The notes beneath the pieces were generated by a model. It did no database searches. It was not told the origin of the DNA and saw only the letters and a list, made by a program, of their open reading frames with translations. The position numbers and the translations under genes were made by a program. Positions 1-10,500 of a DNA stretch of 64,000 nt are shown in pieces (the stretch's first letter is position 1; the number at the start of each line of letters is the position of its first letter). This DNA comes from Burkholderia singularis. Lineage in GTDB: Bacteria > Pseudomonadota > Gammaproteobacteria > Burkholderiales > Burkholderiaceae. The DNA lies in contig NZ_FXAN01000014.1 in assembly GCF_900176645.1 (NCBI RefSeq), positions 1 through 64,000 of the forward strand, written 5' to 3'.

Positions 1-496
1 TTTCGCTTTGAACGCCGCTGAGTGCGTCCGTCGGGTTCTCTTCGTCATCTTCCGGGTTCCTTTGCCGGCATTATCGCCGGCTCAGGCCCCGAGCGTTCCA
101 CTTATCCGGCTGTCCGAATTTGCGCAGCCACCTCTTCCGCCTAGGCAATGCACGGAGCAGCAGATAGAACAAGTCATCGCCACATCTATCTGGCGTTCGT
201 AGGGTTGGCAATCAACGATCGGTCCGGCCAGTCACGGTCCGCGCCCGTCGCACCGATACCCTGAACCACTGCTCCTAATGCGCATATAAATCATCTCTGG
301 TTAACAGAATATGTTAATGGCGTTATCATTAAAGTCACGATTCCTTTTTGCGCGCGGGCATCGGTGAAACCGTTTTGGGTGAAGCGCCGGACCTTGCCGG
401 CACCCGGACACGCGGGGCAATCCCATCGCGGCCGTTCCGTAAAACGTCGCGCCATCCATGCTGCTCGGTACCGAGCCGCCAAGCCACTGCCATTCG
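1..496. other. Leading non-coding stretch, no gene recognised
   Basis: No convincing gene was found before the DUF1275 gene. A short open frame at 8-202 (64 codons) has no recognisable domain and no clear ribosome binding site. The DNA becomes AT-rich around 285-345, which suits a promoter region, and contains the inverted repeat listed separately. Confidence 0.5.
301..317. promoter_or_regulatory. Inverted repeat in the AT-rich upstream region
   Basis: Two perfect 6-base arms, TTAACA at 301-306 and TGTTAA at 312-317, flank a 5-base spacer. The repeat sits in the only AT-rich patch upstream of the DUF1275 gene. It may bind a dimeric regulator; none is identified. Confidence 0.35.
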
Positions 497-1258
497 ATGC
501 CCGTGCATTACTTCCGAAGCCTGACGGGAAAGCAACGTAACGCCCACGCCAACCGTCAGTTGGGATTCTCGCTTGCCTTCATCGCGGGTGCGATCAACGC
601 CGGCGGATTCTTGGCTGTCAAGCAATACACGTCTCATATGAGCGGCATCGTGTCGGCGATCGCGGATCAGCTCGCACTGGGCGACGTGCCGCTCGCGCTT
701 GCCGGCATCGGCTCGCTGTCGTCGTTCATTTTCGGTGCCGGCTGCTCCGCCGTCCTGATCAATTGGGGACGCCGCCGCGATCTGCACAGCCAATATGTGC
801 TTCCGCTGCTCGTCGAGGCGGTGCTGCTGCTGTTGTTCGGACTGCTGGGCAGTCATCTCGCGCTGCGCGAAGCGTTCTTCGTCCCCGTCACGGTAGTTCT
901 GCTCTGCTTCATCATGGGACTGCAAAACGCAATGATCACGAAGTTGTCCGGCGCAGAGATCCGTACCACGCATATGACGGGGATCGTGACCGACATCGGC
1001 ATCGAGCTGGGCAAGCTTTTTTACTGGAACTCGTCGAAGGCAGCCGTAGGAGCCAAAGCCGTGATCGCCAACCGCACGAAACTGAAAATTCACGCGACCA
1101 TGCTCGCCTCATTCTTCACGGGCTGCGTGACAGGCGCACTCGGCTTCAAGCATGTCGGCTATGTGTCGACCGTGCCGCTCGCGGCGATATTGGTCGCGCT
1201 CGCGATCGTGCCGATCATCGACGATATGCTGGCTTTTCTTTATCGACGGAACCGTTAG
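497..1258 (+). CDS. YoaK/DUF1275 family membrane protein
   Basis: Predicted integral inner-membrane protein of 253 residues with about six hydrophobic segments. The family signature begins with a Gly-rich first helix (GAINAGGFLA) followed by KQYTSHMSGIVS, and a second HMTGIVTDIGIELG repeat near residue 160; these two T-H-M-S/T-G repeats are typical of DUF1275 (YoaK). The biochemical function of the family is not established; transport has been suggested. An upstream in-frame ATG at 458 would add 13 residues, but the shorter start leads directly into the conserved region. It is alone on its strand, with 216 bases before the next gene. Confidence 0.75.
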   Translation: MPVHYFRSLTGKQRNAHANRQLGFSLAFIAGAINAGGFLAVKQYTSHMSGIVSAIADQLALGDVPLALAGIGSLSSFIFGAGCSAVLINWGRRRDLHSQYVLPLLVEAVLLLLFGLLGSHLALREAFFVPVTVVLLCFIMGLQNAMITKLSGAEIRTTHMTGIVTDIGIELGKLFYWNSSKAAVGAKAVIANRTKLKIHATMLASFFTGCVTGALGFKHVGYVSTVPLAAILVALAIVPIIDDMLAFLYRRNR

Positions 1259-1474
1259 CGGCCGAGCGCGGCTCGTCGTCAAACGAGCCGATTGCAAGGC
1301 ATTACCGCCTGACGCGGCTAGCCAACGAAAGACGCGGAGCGGCTCCGCACTATCCGCACGAAGCGTCCGAAGGCTATCGGAAACCTTATCGCACCAAGCT
1401 GTCGCGCGTTTGGGCGGCGCTCCGAAGCGAATGCATTACAATCGGATTCACATATCTGCCTGAACCATGCCGAG

Positions 1475-1672
1475 ATGGAAACGAAAACCGCACGATTGAC
1501 CGTTCTGATCGACCCTGCCAAAAAGAAAGCATTCGAAACGCTGTGTGCGGAACAGGATCTCACTCCATCGCAAGTCGTGCGCCAGCTCATTCGCGAGTAT
1601 CTGGCGCAGCATGGCGTGACGTATAAAACGAAAAGCGCGCTCGGCGGCCGAGCTCGCCGACGGACCGAATAA
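1475..1672 (+). CDS. Small ribbon-helix-helix (CopG/Arc-type) protein
   Basis: A 65-residue protein whose N-terminus (ARLTVLIDPAKKKAFETLC) matches the beta-strand plus helix A of ribbon-helix-helix DNA-binding proteins. It is followed by TPSQVVRQLIREYL, the usual second helix. The C-terminal 15 residues are basic (RARRRTE end) and probably disordered. Such proteins bind DNA as dimers and often act as antitoxins or autoregulators. No toxin-like gene lies on either side, so a toxin-antitoxin role is not supported. No strong Shine-Dalgarno is visible before this ATG. Confidence 0.65.
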   Translation: METKTARLTVLIDPAKKKAFETLCAEQDLTPSQVVRQLIREYLAQHGVTYKTKSALGGRARRRTE

Positions 1673-2318
1673 CCGCACGCGCGCGCCGTACCGAATATTC
1701 TCCGTTGCGCGGTTATACTCCGCACTCATCGGACGCATCGCTGTCTGCCAAATGATTCGTCATCCTTCGGATATCGGGGTGTCGAATTTCTACGATTCGC
1801 TCCGACTCGCTACCTCGCTCCTACCGAATGCTGACCTCTAACCGGCGGGCACGGCTTCCTGCGCACGCAGCAGCATGAACGCACCGCTCGCTGTCGAAGC
1901 CAGATGACATGCGCGGCGCACGTGCCCATGCGTAAGCGGCAGTCCGAATCGATCTCATGCGTCATTTCGCGGTTGATAATCTTTTTACAGTAGCGGGCTT
2001 ATTTTTTACCGCGTTTCGATATTTTTGAAACCATACTGTTCCGTCTATCGATGCAGGTTTAAGCCAATTCGAAAGCGGATATGCATGCGCATGCATGCTT
2101 TATCGTTTGTCGTGCGCGCCTGCCTCACCGACGACGATGTCCGACTATCTGCCGATCCGTTATCCGCTCCAAAGTGTGCCGCAACGCGCATCGTCTGATC
2201 GCACGACGGTCGGCGGGCTCCAGCGTCCCGCAAGCGTTGCAGCCACTCATCCAGCCCGGTTTCCCTCTCCGGCGTTCACCGGCTGCCGGAGCGTTTCATC
2301 CGTTGTTTTCCATTCATC
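1673..2318. other. Intergenic region before the porin, with promoter-like AT-rich patch
   Basis: Nothing coding is recognised in these 646 bases. An AT-rich patch at about 1970-2035 (T runs, then TTTTTGAAACCATACT) could hold the porin promoter. A perfect 16-base palindrome lies at 2081-2096. The long leader fits a regulated outer membrane porin gene. Confidence 0.45.
2081..2096. promoter_or_regulatory. Perfect 16-bp palindrome upstream of the porin
   Basis: ATGCATGC followed by GCATGCAT forms a perfect palindrome 222 bases before the porin start codon. It could be an operator. Alternating purine-pyrimidine sequences of this kind also arise by chance, so the regulatory role is speculative. 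Confidence 0.3.
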
Positions 2319-3503
2319 ATGACAGAGCTTTCGATCATCAAGACATCGCTTTTCGCTGCCGCGATATCCGGCACGCTTGTCGCTTCCGCGCACGCTCAGA
2401 GCAGCGTCACGTTATACGGTCTCATCGATACCGGTATTGTTTATACCAACAATCAGAACGGCCACAGCAGCTGGCGAATGGGCACCAGCTCGACGCAGAA
2501 CACCGTCTTCGGGCTCAAGGGAGCCGAGGATCTGGGTGGCGGTTTGCACGCGGTGTTCAAGCTCGAGCAAGGCTTCAATCTGAACAACGGCAGCCAGGCG
2601 TTCTCCGGTGACGCATTCGGCTCGCAGGCATGGGCGGGACTGCAAAGCGAGCCATACGGCACGGTGACGTTCGGCCGCCAGTTCGATGTGCTCAATGATT
2701 TGCTCGGACCGCTATCGGCCGGCAGCAATACCTGGGGCGGTAATCTGGCCGCGCATCCGTTCGGGAACGACAACCTCGCCGCGAATTCCGTCACGGCCAA
2801 CAATACGGTCAAGTACGTGAGCCCCACGCGCTATGGCGTCACGGCCGCAGGCATGTATTCGTTCAGCAACCAGGCGGGCGGCTTTGCGAACAACCGTGCA
2901 TACGGGATCAGCGCCGCGTTCGCGCAAGGGCCCGTCAATGTCGCGGCAGGCTATTTGCAGTTCAACAACGCGGGCGGCGGCCCGGCGGGCGGCAATCCGA
3001 ACGGCGCGCTCGCGCAGAGCGACAGCAGCGCGAACTTCATAGCAAAACGACAGCGCATCTGGGGTGCCGGCGGCAGCTACGCGCTGGGCCCGGCCACCGT
3101 CGGGCTGGTGTGGAGCCACACGCAGATCGACGACATGATCAACGTGATGTCGCTCGGCAGCGGCAGTTACATGCCGCTTCATGGCACGCTGCGCATCGAC
3201 AACTATGAAGTCAACGCGAAATACGCGATCACGCCGGCATGGGTCGTATCGGCCGCTTACACATTGACCGACGGCGCTTATTCGAACGGGGCGACGAACG
3301 CGTCTCCCAAATGGAACACGGTGATGCTGCAAACCGCTTATTCGCTGAGCAAACGCACCGATGTCTACGTCGAAGGCGTGTATCAGCACGTGCATGGCGC
3401 GCCTTCCGGCTCCGCGCTCGCCAATGCGATGATCAATACGCTGTCGCCGTCTTCGACCGGTACGCAAGTGGCCGTCACGGCCGGCCTGCGGCACGCGTTC
3501 TGA
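2319..3503 (+). CDS. Gram-negative trimeric porin
   Basis: A 394-residue outer-membrane general porin of the Burkholderia/Neisseria type. A signal peptide ending in AHA-QSS is followed by the family's usual mature start SSVTLYGLIDTG. The sequence NTVFGLKGAEDLGGGLHAVF and then GLQSEPYGTVTFGRQFD is the conserved barrel N-terminal part (strands 2-4 and the start of the pore region). The chain ends in an aromatic-terminated strand (AGLRHAF), the signal recognised for outer membrane insertion. Length fits the 360-400 residue family norm. The start ATG lacks a strong ribosome site, but the signal peptide directly follows it. It likely admits small hydrophilic solutes; substrate preference cannot be read from sequence. 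Confidence 0.9.
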   Translation: MTELSIIKTSLFAAAISGTLVASAHAQSSVTLYGLIDTGIVYTNNQNGHSSWRMGTSSTQNTVFGLKGAEDLGGGLHAVFKLEQGFNLNNGSQAFSGDAFGSQAWAGLQSEPYGTVTFGRQFDVLNDLLGPLSAGSNTWGGNLAAHPFGNDNLAANSVTANNTVKYVSPTRYGVTAAGMYSFSNQAGGFANNRAYGISAAFAQGPVNVAAGYLQFNNAGGGPAGGNPNGALAQSDSSANFIAKRQRIWGAGGSYALGPATVGLVWSHTQIDDMINVMSLGSGSYMPLHGTLRIDNYEVNAKYAITPAWVVSAAYTLTDGAYSNGATNASPKWNTVMLQTAYSLSKRTDVYVEGVYQHVHGAPSGSALANAMINTLSPSSTGTQVAVTAGLRHAF

Positions 3504-3658
3504 GCGCGCGGCAACGCCCGTTCCCCTCAGCGGCGGCACTCAACGGATGCCGCCGCAAGATCCGGCACGGCGCGGTACAACCCGGGCGATGCGCCACACT
3601 CCGCGGCAACGCGCGGCGCGACGCCGTCGCATCGGCACACGCCGCTCCATCCCGCCCG

Positions 3659-4633
3659 TTACGCAGCAACCGGCCCGCGACTCGGCAGGGCCTCGGGCTT
3701 CGGCATCGCGCCGCGCCAGTCCTCGCCGCCTTCGAGCGCGGGCGTCGAGTCGAACAGCTCCGCGATCCAGTCGGCAAACACGCGGACTTTCGCCGACAAA
3801 TGACGGTTGTTCGGATAAACGATCGAGATCGGCTTGGGCTTCGGATTGAAGTCCGGCAGCACTTCCCGCAGGGTTCCGTTGAGCAGATGCGGCAGCACCA
3901 TGAAGAGCGTCGGCTGAATCATTCCAAAGCCCTCGATGCCACATGTCACATAGGCATCCGAATCGTTGACGAGAACCACGCCGTCCATCCTGACCTCAAC
4001 CGTCTTGCCGTCGATCAGAAACATCCACGGCAGCGGCCGGCCGCCGTGGTTCGCGGGGAAATTCACCGCGTGATGTTCGGCCAGATCCTCGATCGCGCGC
4101 GGCTCGCCGTGGCGCCGCAGATAATCGGGTGACGCGCAGGTCACGCGCCTGAGCATGCCGATCCGGCGCGCGACCATCGACGAATCCTCGAGCGGGCCAA
4201 CCCGGATCATGCAATCGACGCCCTCCTCGATCGGATCCACCAATCGGTCCGACAACCCCAGATCGAGCGTGATGTCAGGGTAGCGCTGACGGAACATCGA
4301 CAGCGCGGGTATCACGAGCCGGCGCCCGAGCGAGCCCGGCATATGAACCCGCAACGCGCCGCTTGGCTTGCGGTTGCCCGCCTGAAAGCTCGCGTCCGTC
4401 TCCGCGATCTCGGCCATGATCTTGATACAGTGCTCGTAGTAAGCGGTGCCGTCCGGCGTGAGCGCGAGCCGGCGAGTCGTCCGGTTCATCAGTCGCACGC
4501 CGAGCAGTGCCTCGAGATTCTGGATGATCGTCGTCACCGTCGCGCGCGGCATGCCGAGCGTGTCGGCCGCCCGCGTGAAGCTGTTCGCGTCGACTACGCG
4601 CGTGAAAACTTCCATTGCCTGGATGCGGTCCAT
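3659..4633 (-). CDS. LysR family transcriptional regulator
   Basis: A 324-residue LysR-type regulator. Residues 1-60 (MDRIQAMEVFTRVVDANSF, then AADTLGMPRATVTTIIQNLE) form the winged helix-turn-helix, and the remainder is the periplasmic-binding-protein-like effector domain (GALRVHMPGSLGRRLVIPAL onward). The subgroup with starts of the MDRIQAMEVF type often controls nearby transporters or oxidoreductases. The frame stays open upstream to 4852, but the ATG at 4633 gives the standard LysR N-terminus. The penicillin acylase gene is upstream on the same strand (262-base gap) and the porin converges from the other side. The target is unknown. Confidence 0.88.
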   Translation of the reverse strand: MDRIQAMEVFTRVVDANSFTRAADTLGMPRATVTTIIQNLEALLGVRLMNRTTRRLALTPDGTAYYEHCIKIMAEIAETDASFQAGNRKPSGALRVHMPGSLGRRLVIPALSMFRQRYPDITLDLGLSDRLVDPIEEGVDCMIRVGPLEDSSMVARRIGMLRRVTCASPDYLRRHGEPRAIEDLAEHHAVNFPANHGGRPLPWMFLIDGKTVEVRMDGVVLVNDSDAYVTCGIEGFGMIQPTLFMVLPHLLNGTLREVLPDFNPKPKPISIVYPNNRHLSAKVRVFADWIAELFDSTPALEGGEDWRGAMPKPEALPSRGPVAA

Positions 4634-4895
4634 GCTATCCCCTTCGAATCGCCAACAGCGCAAAATAGAACTCCGGCGATATCCGATACAAGTCGTTTTC
4701 TTATTATTCGTGTTCACCGAATAGTGATGCACGCCGGCGCCGCGCGCGCTTGCCGCGCCCGCGAACGTCCGCGTCGATTGTTGGAAACGCCTGCGCCCCG
4801 GGGCGGTTCTTGCAAAAGGGACGCGCGGTAGCAGCAAAACCGGTCCGCGCATCCGGCCGCCCCTGCGATGCGCGCTTTTGCGCGCCGCCGCCGCG

Positions 4896-7283
4896 TCAAC
4901 GCACGAACCGTAGCGTATGCTCGGCCGCTCCCGGCAGAAAAGGCTGGGGTGCGCCCTTCACCCATGCATCGTGGCCCGCCAGAAAGAATGGGCTGAACGG
5001 ATGGCCGCTCTGCCCGCCCGGCATGTTGAAAATACCGCCCTCCTCGTGCCCGGGCGACACGACCATGCGCTCCGACTGTCCAAAATCCGGCCCGGCCACG
5101 CGCGGCATATGGATATCGCCCGGCACCTGATCGGCCGGTGCGGACAGCCAGCGCCCGAAAAATGGCACGCTGCGCGCGAACGGATGGGCGATGCTCAGCG
5201 TATTGCGCGCCCCCCAGGTCGCGCCGGCGAGCGGCGCGCCGTCCACGGTCAGGGCCGCGATCGTCTTGTCGATTGCGCTCAATTGCACGTCGCGCCAGTT
5301 CGATGTGCCGCCCGGCAACCACGCGGCCGGCCGCTCGTCGAGCAGCCGCGCGACGAGCACCGGCCAGCGCGGATTCGCCAGCGCGTAATCCGCGCCGGCG
5401 TCCAATTGCTTCAAGCGCGCGTCGAGGCCGCCGAACAGCATGTCGTACAGGCGAAACAGGAAGCCGCGCGCGAGCGTGTAGCCGACCGAGTCGACACTCG
5501 CCCGGCCCGTCCAGCCGTGTTCAAGCAACCGTTTGAATTCGGCGCGCGCCGGATGGTCGGCGAGCGCAGCGTCGTCGAGCACGCGCAGTGCGCGCTCGCG
5601 CCACGGCGACATGAAGCGCGCGCGATCGTCGAGGTCGACCTGATAGGCGGCACGCTCGTCGGTACGGCCGAGCGCCGTCAGCGCATCGCGCAATTGGCCG
5701 GCGCGCGCGCCGAGATCCGCGCCGCCGTCGCCGATCAACTGGTACGCGTCGCCCGCCAATTGCCGGCTGTTCGCCGTCCACAGCTGACCGGCCGCCGGAT
5801 CGACGATGCGCGGATACGCATCGGGCGGCAACGGCACGCGCCACGACGGCGCACCGTCGTCCGCGCTCGCACGGCGATCGGGCAACGCGCCCGCGATCGT
5901 CCAGCCGATGTGGCCCGCGCTGTCGCCGATCACGATGTTCTGCGCGGGAATGCCGGCCGCATGGGCGATGTGGATCGCCTCGTCGACATCGTGAGCGTCG
6001 GACATGCGCGCCAGCGCCAGATTCACCGCGCCGGGCGTCTGCGCAATCCAATGGACTGCGTAGTATTGGCCGCCGATCTCGCGTACCGGCCCGACGGACG
6101 TTTGCAGCACGGTCATCTGGACCGGCGCGGCGTCGCGCACCCGGATCGTTTCGGTATAGGCGTGCGCGGCTTCCCACGTGCCACCGAGCCGGAAGGTGTG
6201 CGCATCGCTCTCGTGCGGCTCGAGCGGCACCAGTTCGAGACCGTTCACGTAGCCGTTGGTGAACCCCCACGCAACCTGGCCGTTGCTGCCGACCACGACA
6301 GCCGGCACGCCCGGCAGCGTGACGCCGGCAACGCGCCGCACCACGCCTGCGTCGCTCCGATACGCAAACGCGGCACGATACCAGATGTTCGGCAGCCGCA
6401 GCCCCAGATGCATGTCGTCGCCGACGATCGCCGCGCCGGTCGCGCTGCGAGGGCCGGCCAGCACCCAATTGTTGCTGCCGACCGACGATTGATCGTCGAT
6501 CGAGACGAGACGTGCGCCGACGTTGCCGGGGGGTTGCGGCGGTGCGGCACGCAACCATGCGGGCGCGGCATCGGGCACCGGCGCGGCCGGCCCGGCGATC
6601 GCGGGCGCATCGAGCGGCGCATCAAAACGGCTCGATTCAGGCAGCAAAAACGCAAGCTGACGCGGCTCGGCATGTTCCTGCAACCAGCGCCGCGCGACCG
6701 CGCGCGACGCAAGCCTGCCTTGCAGATCGAAATACATCGCCCAAATCGCGAGCAGCGAGTCCTCCGGCCGCCACAATCTCGGCGGCATCCGCAACAGCCC
6801 GTATTCGAACGGACGAACATGCAGCGCGGACAAGCCGTCGTTGACGCCTTGCGTGTAGCGCTGCAACAACCGCGCATCGTCGACCGGCAGTTGCGACAAT
6901 GTGTCCGCGGCAAGCTCGCGCAGCCGGAACGATCGATGCTCGCGATCGACGCCAAGCGCCTGCGGCCCAAACAGTTCCGACAGTTCGCCCGCGCCGATCC
7001 GCCGCAGCAAATCCATCTGGAAGAACCGGTCCTGCGCATGCAGATAGCCGATCGCATAGGCCGCATCGAAGCGGTCGCGCGCGGTGATCGTCGGCACGCC
7101 GAGCGCATCGCGCCCGGCCGTCACCGGCGCGCCGAGCGTCGGCACGCGCACGTCGCCGTCGAGCTGCGGCAGGCTCGCGCGCAGCCACGCGGCCACGCCT
7201 GCGGCCACGGCCAGCAGAATCATCAATATCAGGCCCGACAGGATCTTGAGCCAACGCAGCGTACGGTTTTTGTTCGGTGTCAT
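4896..7283 (-). CDS. Penicillin acylase family Ntn hydrolase
   Basis: A 795-residue S45-family precursor. An N-terminal hydrophobic helix (about residues 10-32) acts as signal or anchor. An alpha-subunit region follows (AIGYLHAQDRFFQMDLLRR, typical of the family), then a spacer, then the autocatalytic site VGSNNWV, whose Ser270 would become the N-terminal nucleophile of the beta chain. Family members cleave amide bonds of penicillins, acyl-homoserine lactones or related N-acyl compounds in the periplasm; the substrate here is not determinable. It is divergent from a penicillin-binding protein gene 304 bases away, suggesting a cell-wall or beta-lactam context. The start ATG is well placed before the hydrophobic helix. 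Confidence 0.88.
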   Translation of the reverse strand: MTPNKNRTLRWLKILSGLILMILLAVAAGVAAWLRASLPQLDGDVRVPTLGAPVTAGRDALGVPTITARDRFDAAYAIGYLHAQDRFFQMDLLRRIGAGELSELFGPQALGVDREHRSFRLRELAADTLSQLPVDDARLLQRYTQGVNDGLSALHVRPFEYGLLRMPPRLWRPEDSLLAIWAMYFDLQGRLASRAVARRWLQEHAEPRQLAFLLPESSRFDAPLDAPAIAGPAAPVPDAAPAWLRAAPPQPPGNVGARLVSIDDQSSVGSNNWVLAGPRSATGAAIVGDDMHLGLRLPNIWYRAAFAYRSDAGVVRRVAGVTLPGVPAVVVGSNGQVAWGFTNGYVNGLELVPLEPHESDAHTFRLGGTWEAAHAYTETIRVRDAAPVQMTVLQTSVGPVREIGGQYYAVHWIAQTPGAVNLALARMSDAHDVDEAIHIAHAAGIPAQNIVIGDSAGHIGWTIAGALPDRRASADDGAPSWRVPLPPDAYPRIVDPAAGQLWTANSRQLAGDAYQLIGDGGADLGARAGQLRDALTALGRTDERAAYQVDLDDRARFMSPWRERALRVLDDAALADHPARAEFKRLLEHGWTGRASVDSVGYTLARGFLFRLYDMLFGGLDARLKQLDAGADYALANPRWPVLVARLLDERPAAWLPGGTSNWRDVQLSAIDKTIAALTVDGAPLAGATWGARNTLSIAHPFARSVPFFGRWLSAPADQVPGDIHMPRVAGPDFGQSERMVVSPGHEEGGIFNMPGGQSGHPFSPFFLAGHDAWVKGAPQPFLPGAAEHTLRFVR

Positions 7284-7587
7284 GAATGCGCGAGTCCATC
7301 GGTTTGGAGTGATCGCGTAGCGCGTCGGGCAGCGCGGCCGTGCTGCGCATATTCATTGGCGGCGCGCGTTGCGTCAAGGTCGGCGCAGTCGAATTTGCGC
7401 GCAGGCGTTCATCTTTGGCGCGCGGCCGGCGCCGCCGGCGCCCGCAGCGGCGCAAGCGTCATGAAAGCGAAATCGTTTCCAAAACGTGTTGCTTTCCGGG
7501 CCAATCCGTAAGGAATACTGCACGAATTGGTACTAAACTACTCGAAACGGGCGTCGCCTGCGCCGGCGCCCTCGGGGAGATGCCGCC
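7284..7587. other. Divergent promoter region between acylase and penicillin-binding protein genes
   Basis: A 304-base gap between two divergently transcribed genes, so it must hold both promoters. It is GC-rich, with a relatively AT-richer stretch at about 7460-7545. GGGGAGA just before 7588 is a good ribosome site for the penicillin-binding protein. No clear -35/-10 pair or operator was recognised. Confidence 0.45.
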
Positions 7588-10500
7588 ATGAACCGGCCGC
7601 TGATTCGGATCGCGCCGCGCCCGTCCGGGACGCTGCCATCCTGGAAGAGTGTCAAATGGTCGCTGGTGGCGATCGTGGTGATCGCGCTCGCCGCCGCGAC
7701 GCGGCTCGTCCAGATCGAAATCGACACGTCGTGGCTGCAAGCGCGGTTTCTGTCGGCGCTCACGCGCGGCATCGGCTACGAACCCGGTGACGGCGTCAGC
7801 CACCGGATCCGCTTTCCCGAGCGCGGGCCGTACGATCTTCGCCTCGGCTACGCGCTGCTGCCGTCGTTCGAGCACCGCCTGTTGTCGCGAGGCTTTGCCG
7901 TCGCGTCGCAAGCGCGTGCGTCGGAGCGCATGCTAGCGCTCGCCGACGACGGCCTGTTTTTGCCCTACGGCGAAAAAGATCAGGCCGGCCTGTCGATCGT
8001 CGACACCGCGAACGCACCGCTCTTCGACGCCGTCTATCCGCATCACGTCTATCGCGACTTCGCCGCGATCCCGCCGGTCATCGTCCAGTCGTTGCTTTTC
8101 ATCGAGGACCGCTACCTGCTCGATCCCGATCAGCCCAGCCGCAATCCCGCGATCGACTGGGGCCGCTTCAGCCGCGCGCTCGCGGACCAAGCCACGCGCG
8201 TCGTGAATCGGCATCATGCGGCGGCAGGCGGCAGCACGCTCGCGACGCAGATCGAGAAATTCCGGCACTCGCCCGACGGGCGCACGGCGACGCCGCCGGA
8301 GAAACTTCGGCAGATCGCGTCGGCGTCGGTACGCGCGTATTTGAACGGCGCGCAGACGATGCCCGCGCGCCGGGCGATCGTGGTCCATTACCTGAACGCC
8401 GTGCCGCTCGCCGCACGGCCCCATATCGGCGAAGTGACGGGCTTGGGCGATGGCCTTGCCGCGTGGTACGGCCGCGACTTCGACGAGGTCAACCGCCTGC
8501 TCGCCGCGCCGTTCACGCCCGACAACGCCGGCGCGCAAGGCGTCGCGTTCAGGCAGACGCTGTCGCTGATGATCGCGCAGCGCGCGCCGTCATACTTCCT
8601 GAATCGCGGCTATCCGGCGTTGCAGCGGCTCACCGACAGCTATCTGCGCTTACTCGCGAGCAATGACGTGATTGCACCGCCGCTGCGCGATGCCGCGCTG
8701 GCCGCGCGCATCGAGCGCAGCGGCGCGCCTGCGCAGCCCCCCGCGCCATCGTTCGTCACGCGCAAGGCAGTGACGTCGGCGCGCGCGTATCTGCTCGGCG
8801 CGCTTGGCGTCGACAACGTCTACCAGCTCGACCGCCTCGATCTGCGCGCGACCGACACGCTCGACAACGCCGCGCAGCAAGCGGTCGCGGCGGCGCTGGC
8901 GCGCGCGTCGACGCGCGACGGTGCGCGCGCCGCGGGCCTGTATGGCTTCGAGATGCTGCGCCCAGGCGATGATCCGTCGAAGATTCTGTATAGCTTCACG
9001 CTGTACGAACGCCACGGCGGCGCGAACCTGCTGCGCGTGCAGACCGACAGTGTCGACCAGCCGTTCGACATCAACCAAGGCGCGCGGCTGAACCTCGGTT
9101 CGACCGCGAAACTGCGCACGCTCGTCACGTATTTACAGATCGTCGCCGAGCTGCATACGCGCTATGCGGCGATGAGCGACACGGAACTCGCGCAGATCAA
9201 GCCCGATCCGTCCGACGCGCTCACGCGCTGGGCGCTCGACTATCTGATGCACGCACCGAATCGCTCGTTGCAGCCGATGCTCGATGCCGCAGTCGAGCGC
9301 AAATATTCGGCCAACCCCGGCGAAACCTTCTATACCGGCGGCGGCGCGCAAAGCTTCACGAATTTCGCGAAATGGGAAAACCACAGCGTGCTGAGCGTGC
9401 GCGCCGCATTCCGGAATTCGGTCAATCTCGTGTTCGTGCGGCTGATGCGCGACATCGTGCGTTACGAAACGATCCGCGCGAACGGCCCGCCGTCACAATG
9501 GCTCGACGATCCGGCAGAGCGCCGCCGCTATCTGCTGCGCTTCGTCGACGACGAAAGCCGCGTGTACGTGAAGCGCTTTTATACGAAGTACGCGGGCCGA
9601 TCCGGCGACGGCGCGCTCGCTGCGATGCTCGACAACGTGCGCAAATCGCCGCCGCGCGTCGCGACGGTGCTGCGCAGCGTCGCGCCCGACGCGCCGCGCG
9701 AATGGTTCGATGCGCAGATGCGCGCGGCGCTGCGGCACACACCCGCCGCCCAAACGCTGTCGGACGACGCGCTCGCGAAGCTCTATGCGAAGTACGCAGC
9801 CGATCGCTTCAATCTCAACGACTGCGGCTACATTTCCGGGGTTCACCCGCTCGCGCTGTGGACGCTCGCGTATCTGCGCGCGCATCCGAACGCCGCGCTC
9901 GACGACGTGCAGAACGCGAGCCGCGACGCACGGCTGAGCGCATACACATGGCTCTTCAAAACGCGCTATCACGCGACGCAGGACCGGCGGATCCGCCGCA
10001 TCGTCGAGCTGCGCGCATACGATGCGATCGGCGCGTCGTGGCGCGCGCTCGGTTATCCGTTCGAGCATCTGACGCCTTCGTATGCGGCGGCGATCGGCGC
10101 GTCGGGCGACCAGCCGGCCGCACTCGCGAAGCTGGTGGGCATCATCGCGAACGGCGGGATGAAGGTGCCGGACGAACGGATCGCATCGCTCGACTTCGCG
10201 CGCGGCACGCCTTACGAAACCCGCTTCGTGCATACGGCAGGCACGCCGCAGCCGCTGCTGTCGCCGGAAATCGCGAACGAAGCGCGCGCGCTGCTGCGCG
10301 AAGTCGTTCAGCAGGGCACCGGCCGGCGTCTCGCGCAGGGGCTGACGTTCGCCGACGGCAGGACGCTCGACGTATACGGCAAGACCGGCACGGGCGATCA
10401 GCGTTACAACGTGTATGCGCGCGGCGCGCGCTTGATCGAATCGCGCAAGGTCAACCGCAGCGCGACGTTCGCGTTCGCACTCGGCGAGCGCTTCTTCGGC

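Noticed and set aside
8-202. Short frame at the left end
   Set aside because: No domain, no ribosome site and no supporting neighbour. It could be the end of something outside the window.
1475-1672. Toxin-antitoxin module around the ribbon-helix-helix gene
   Set aside because: No toxin-sized partner frame lies immediately up- or downstream.
4917-7511. An 864-codon plus-strand frame
   Set aside because: It is antisense to the penicillin acylase gene, is Arg-rich, and shows no domain: an artefact of high GC.
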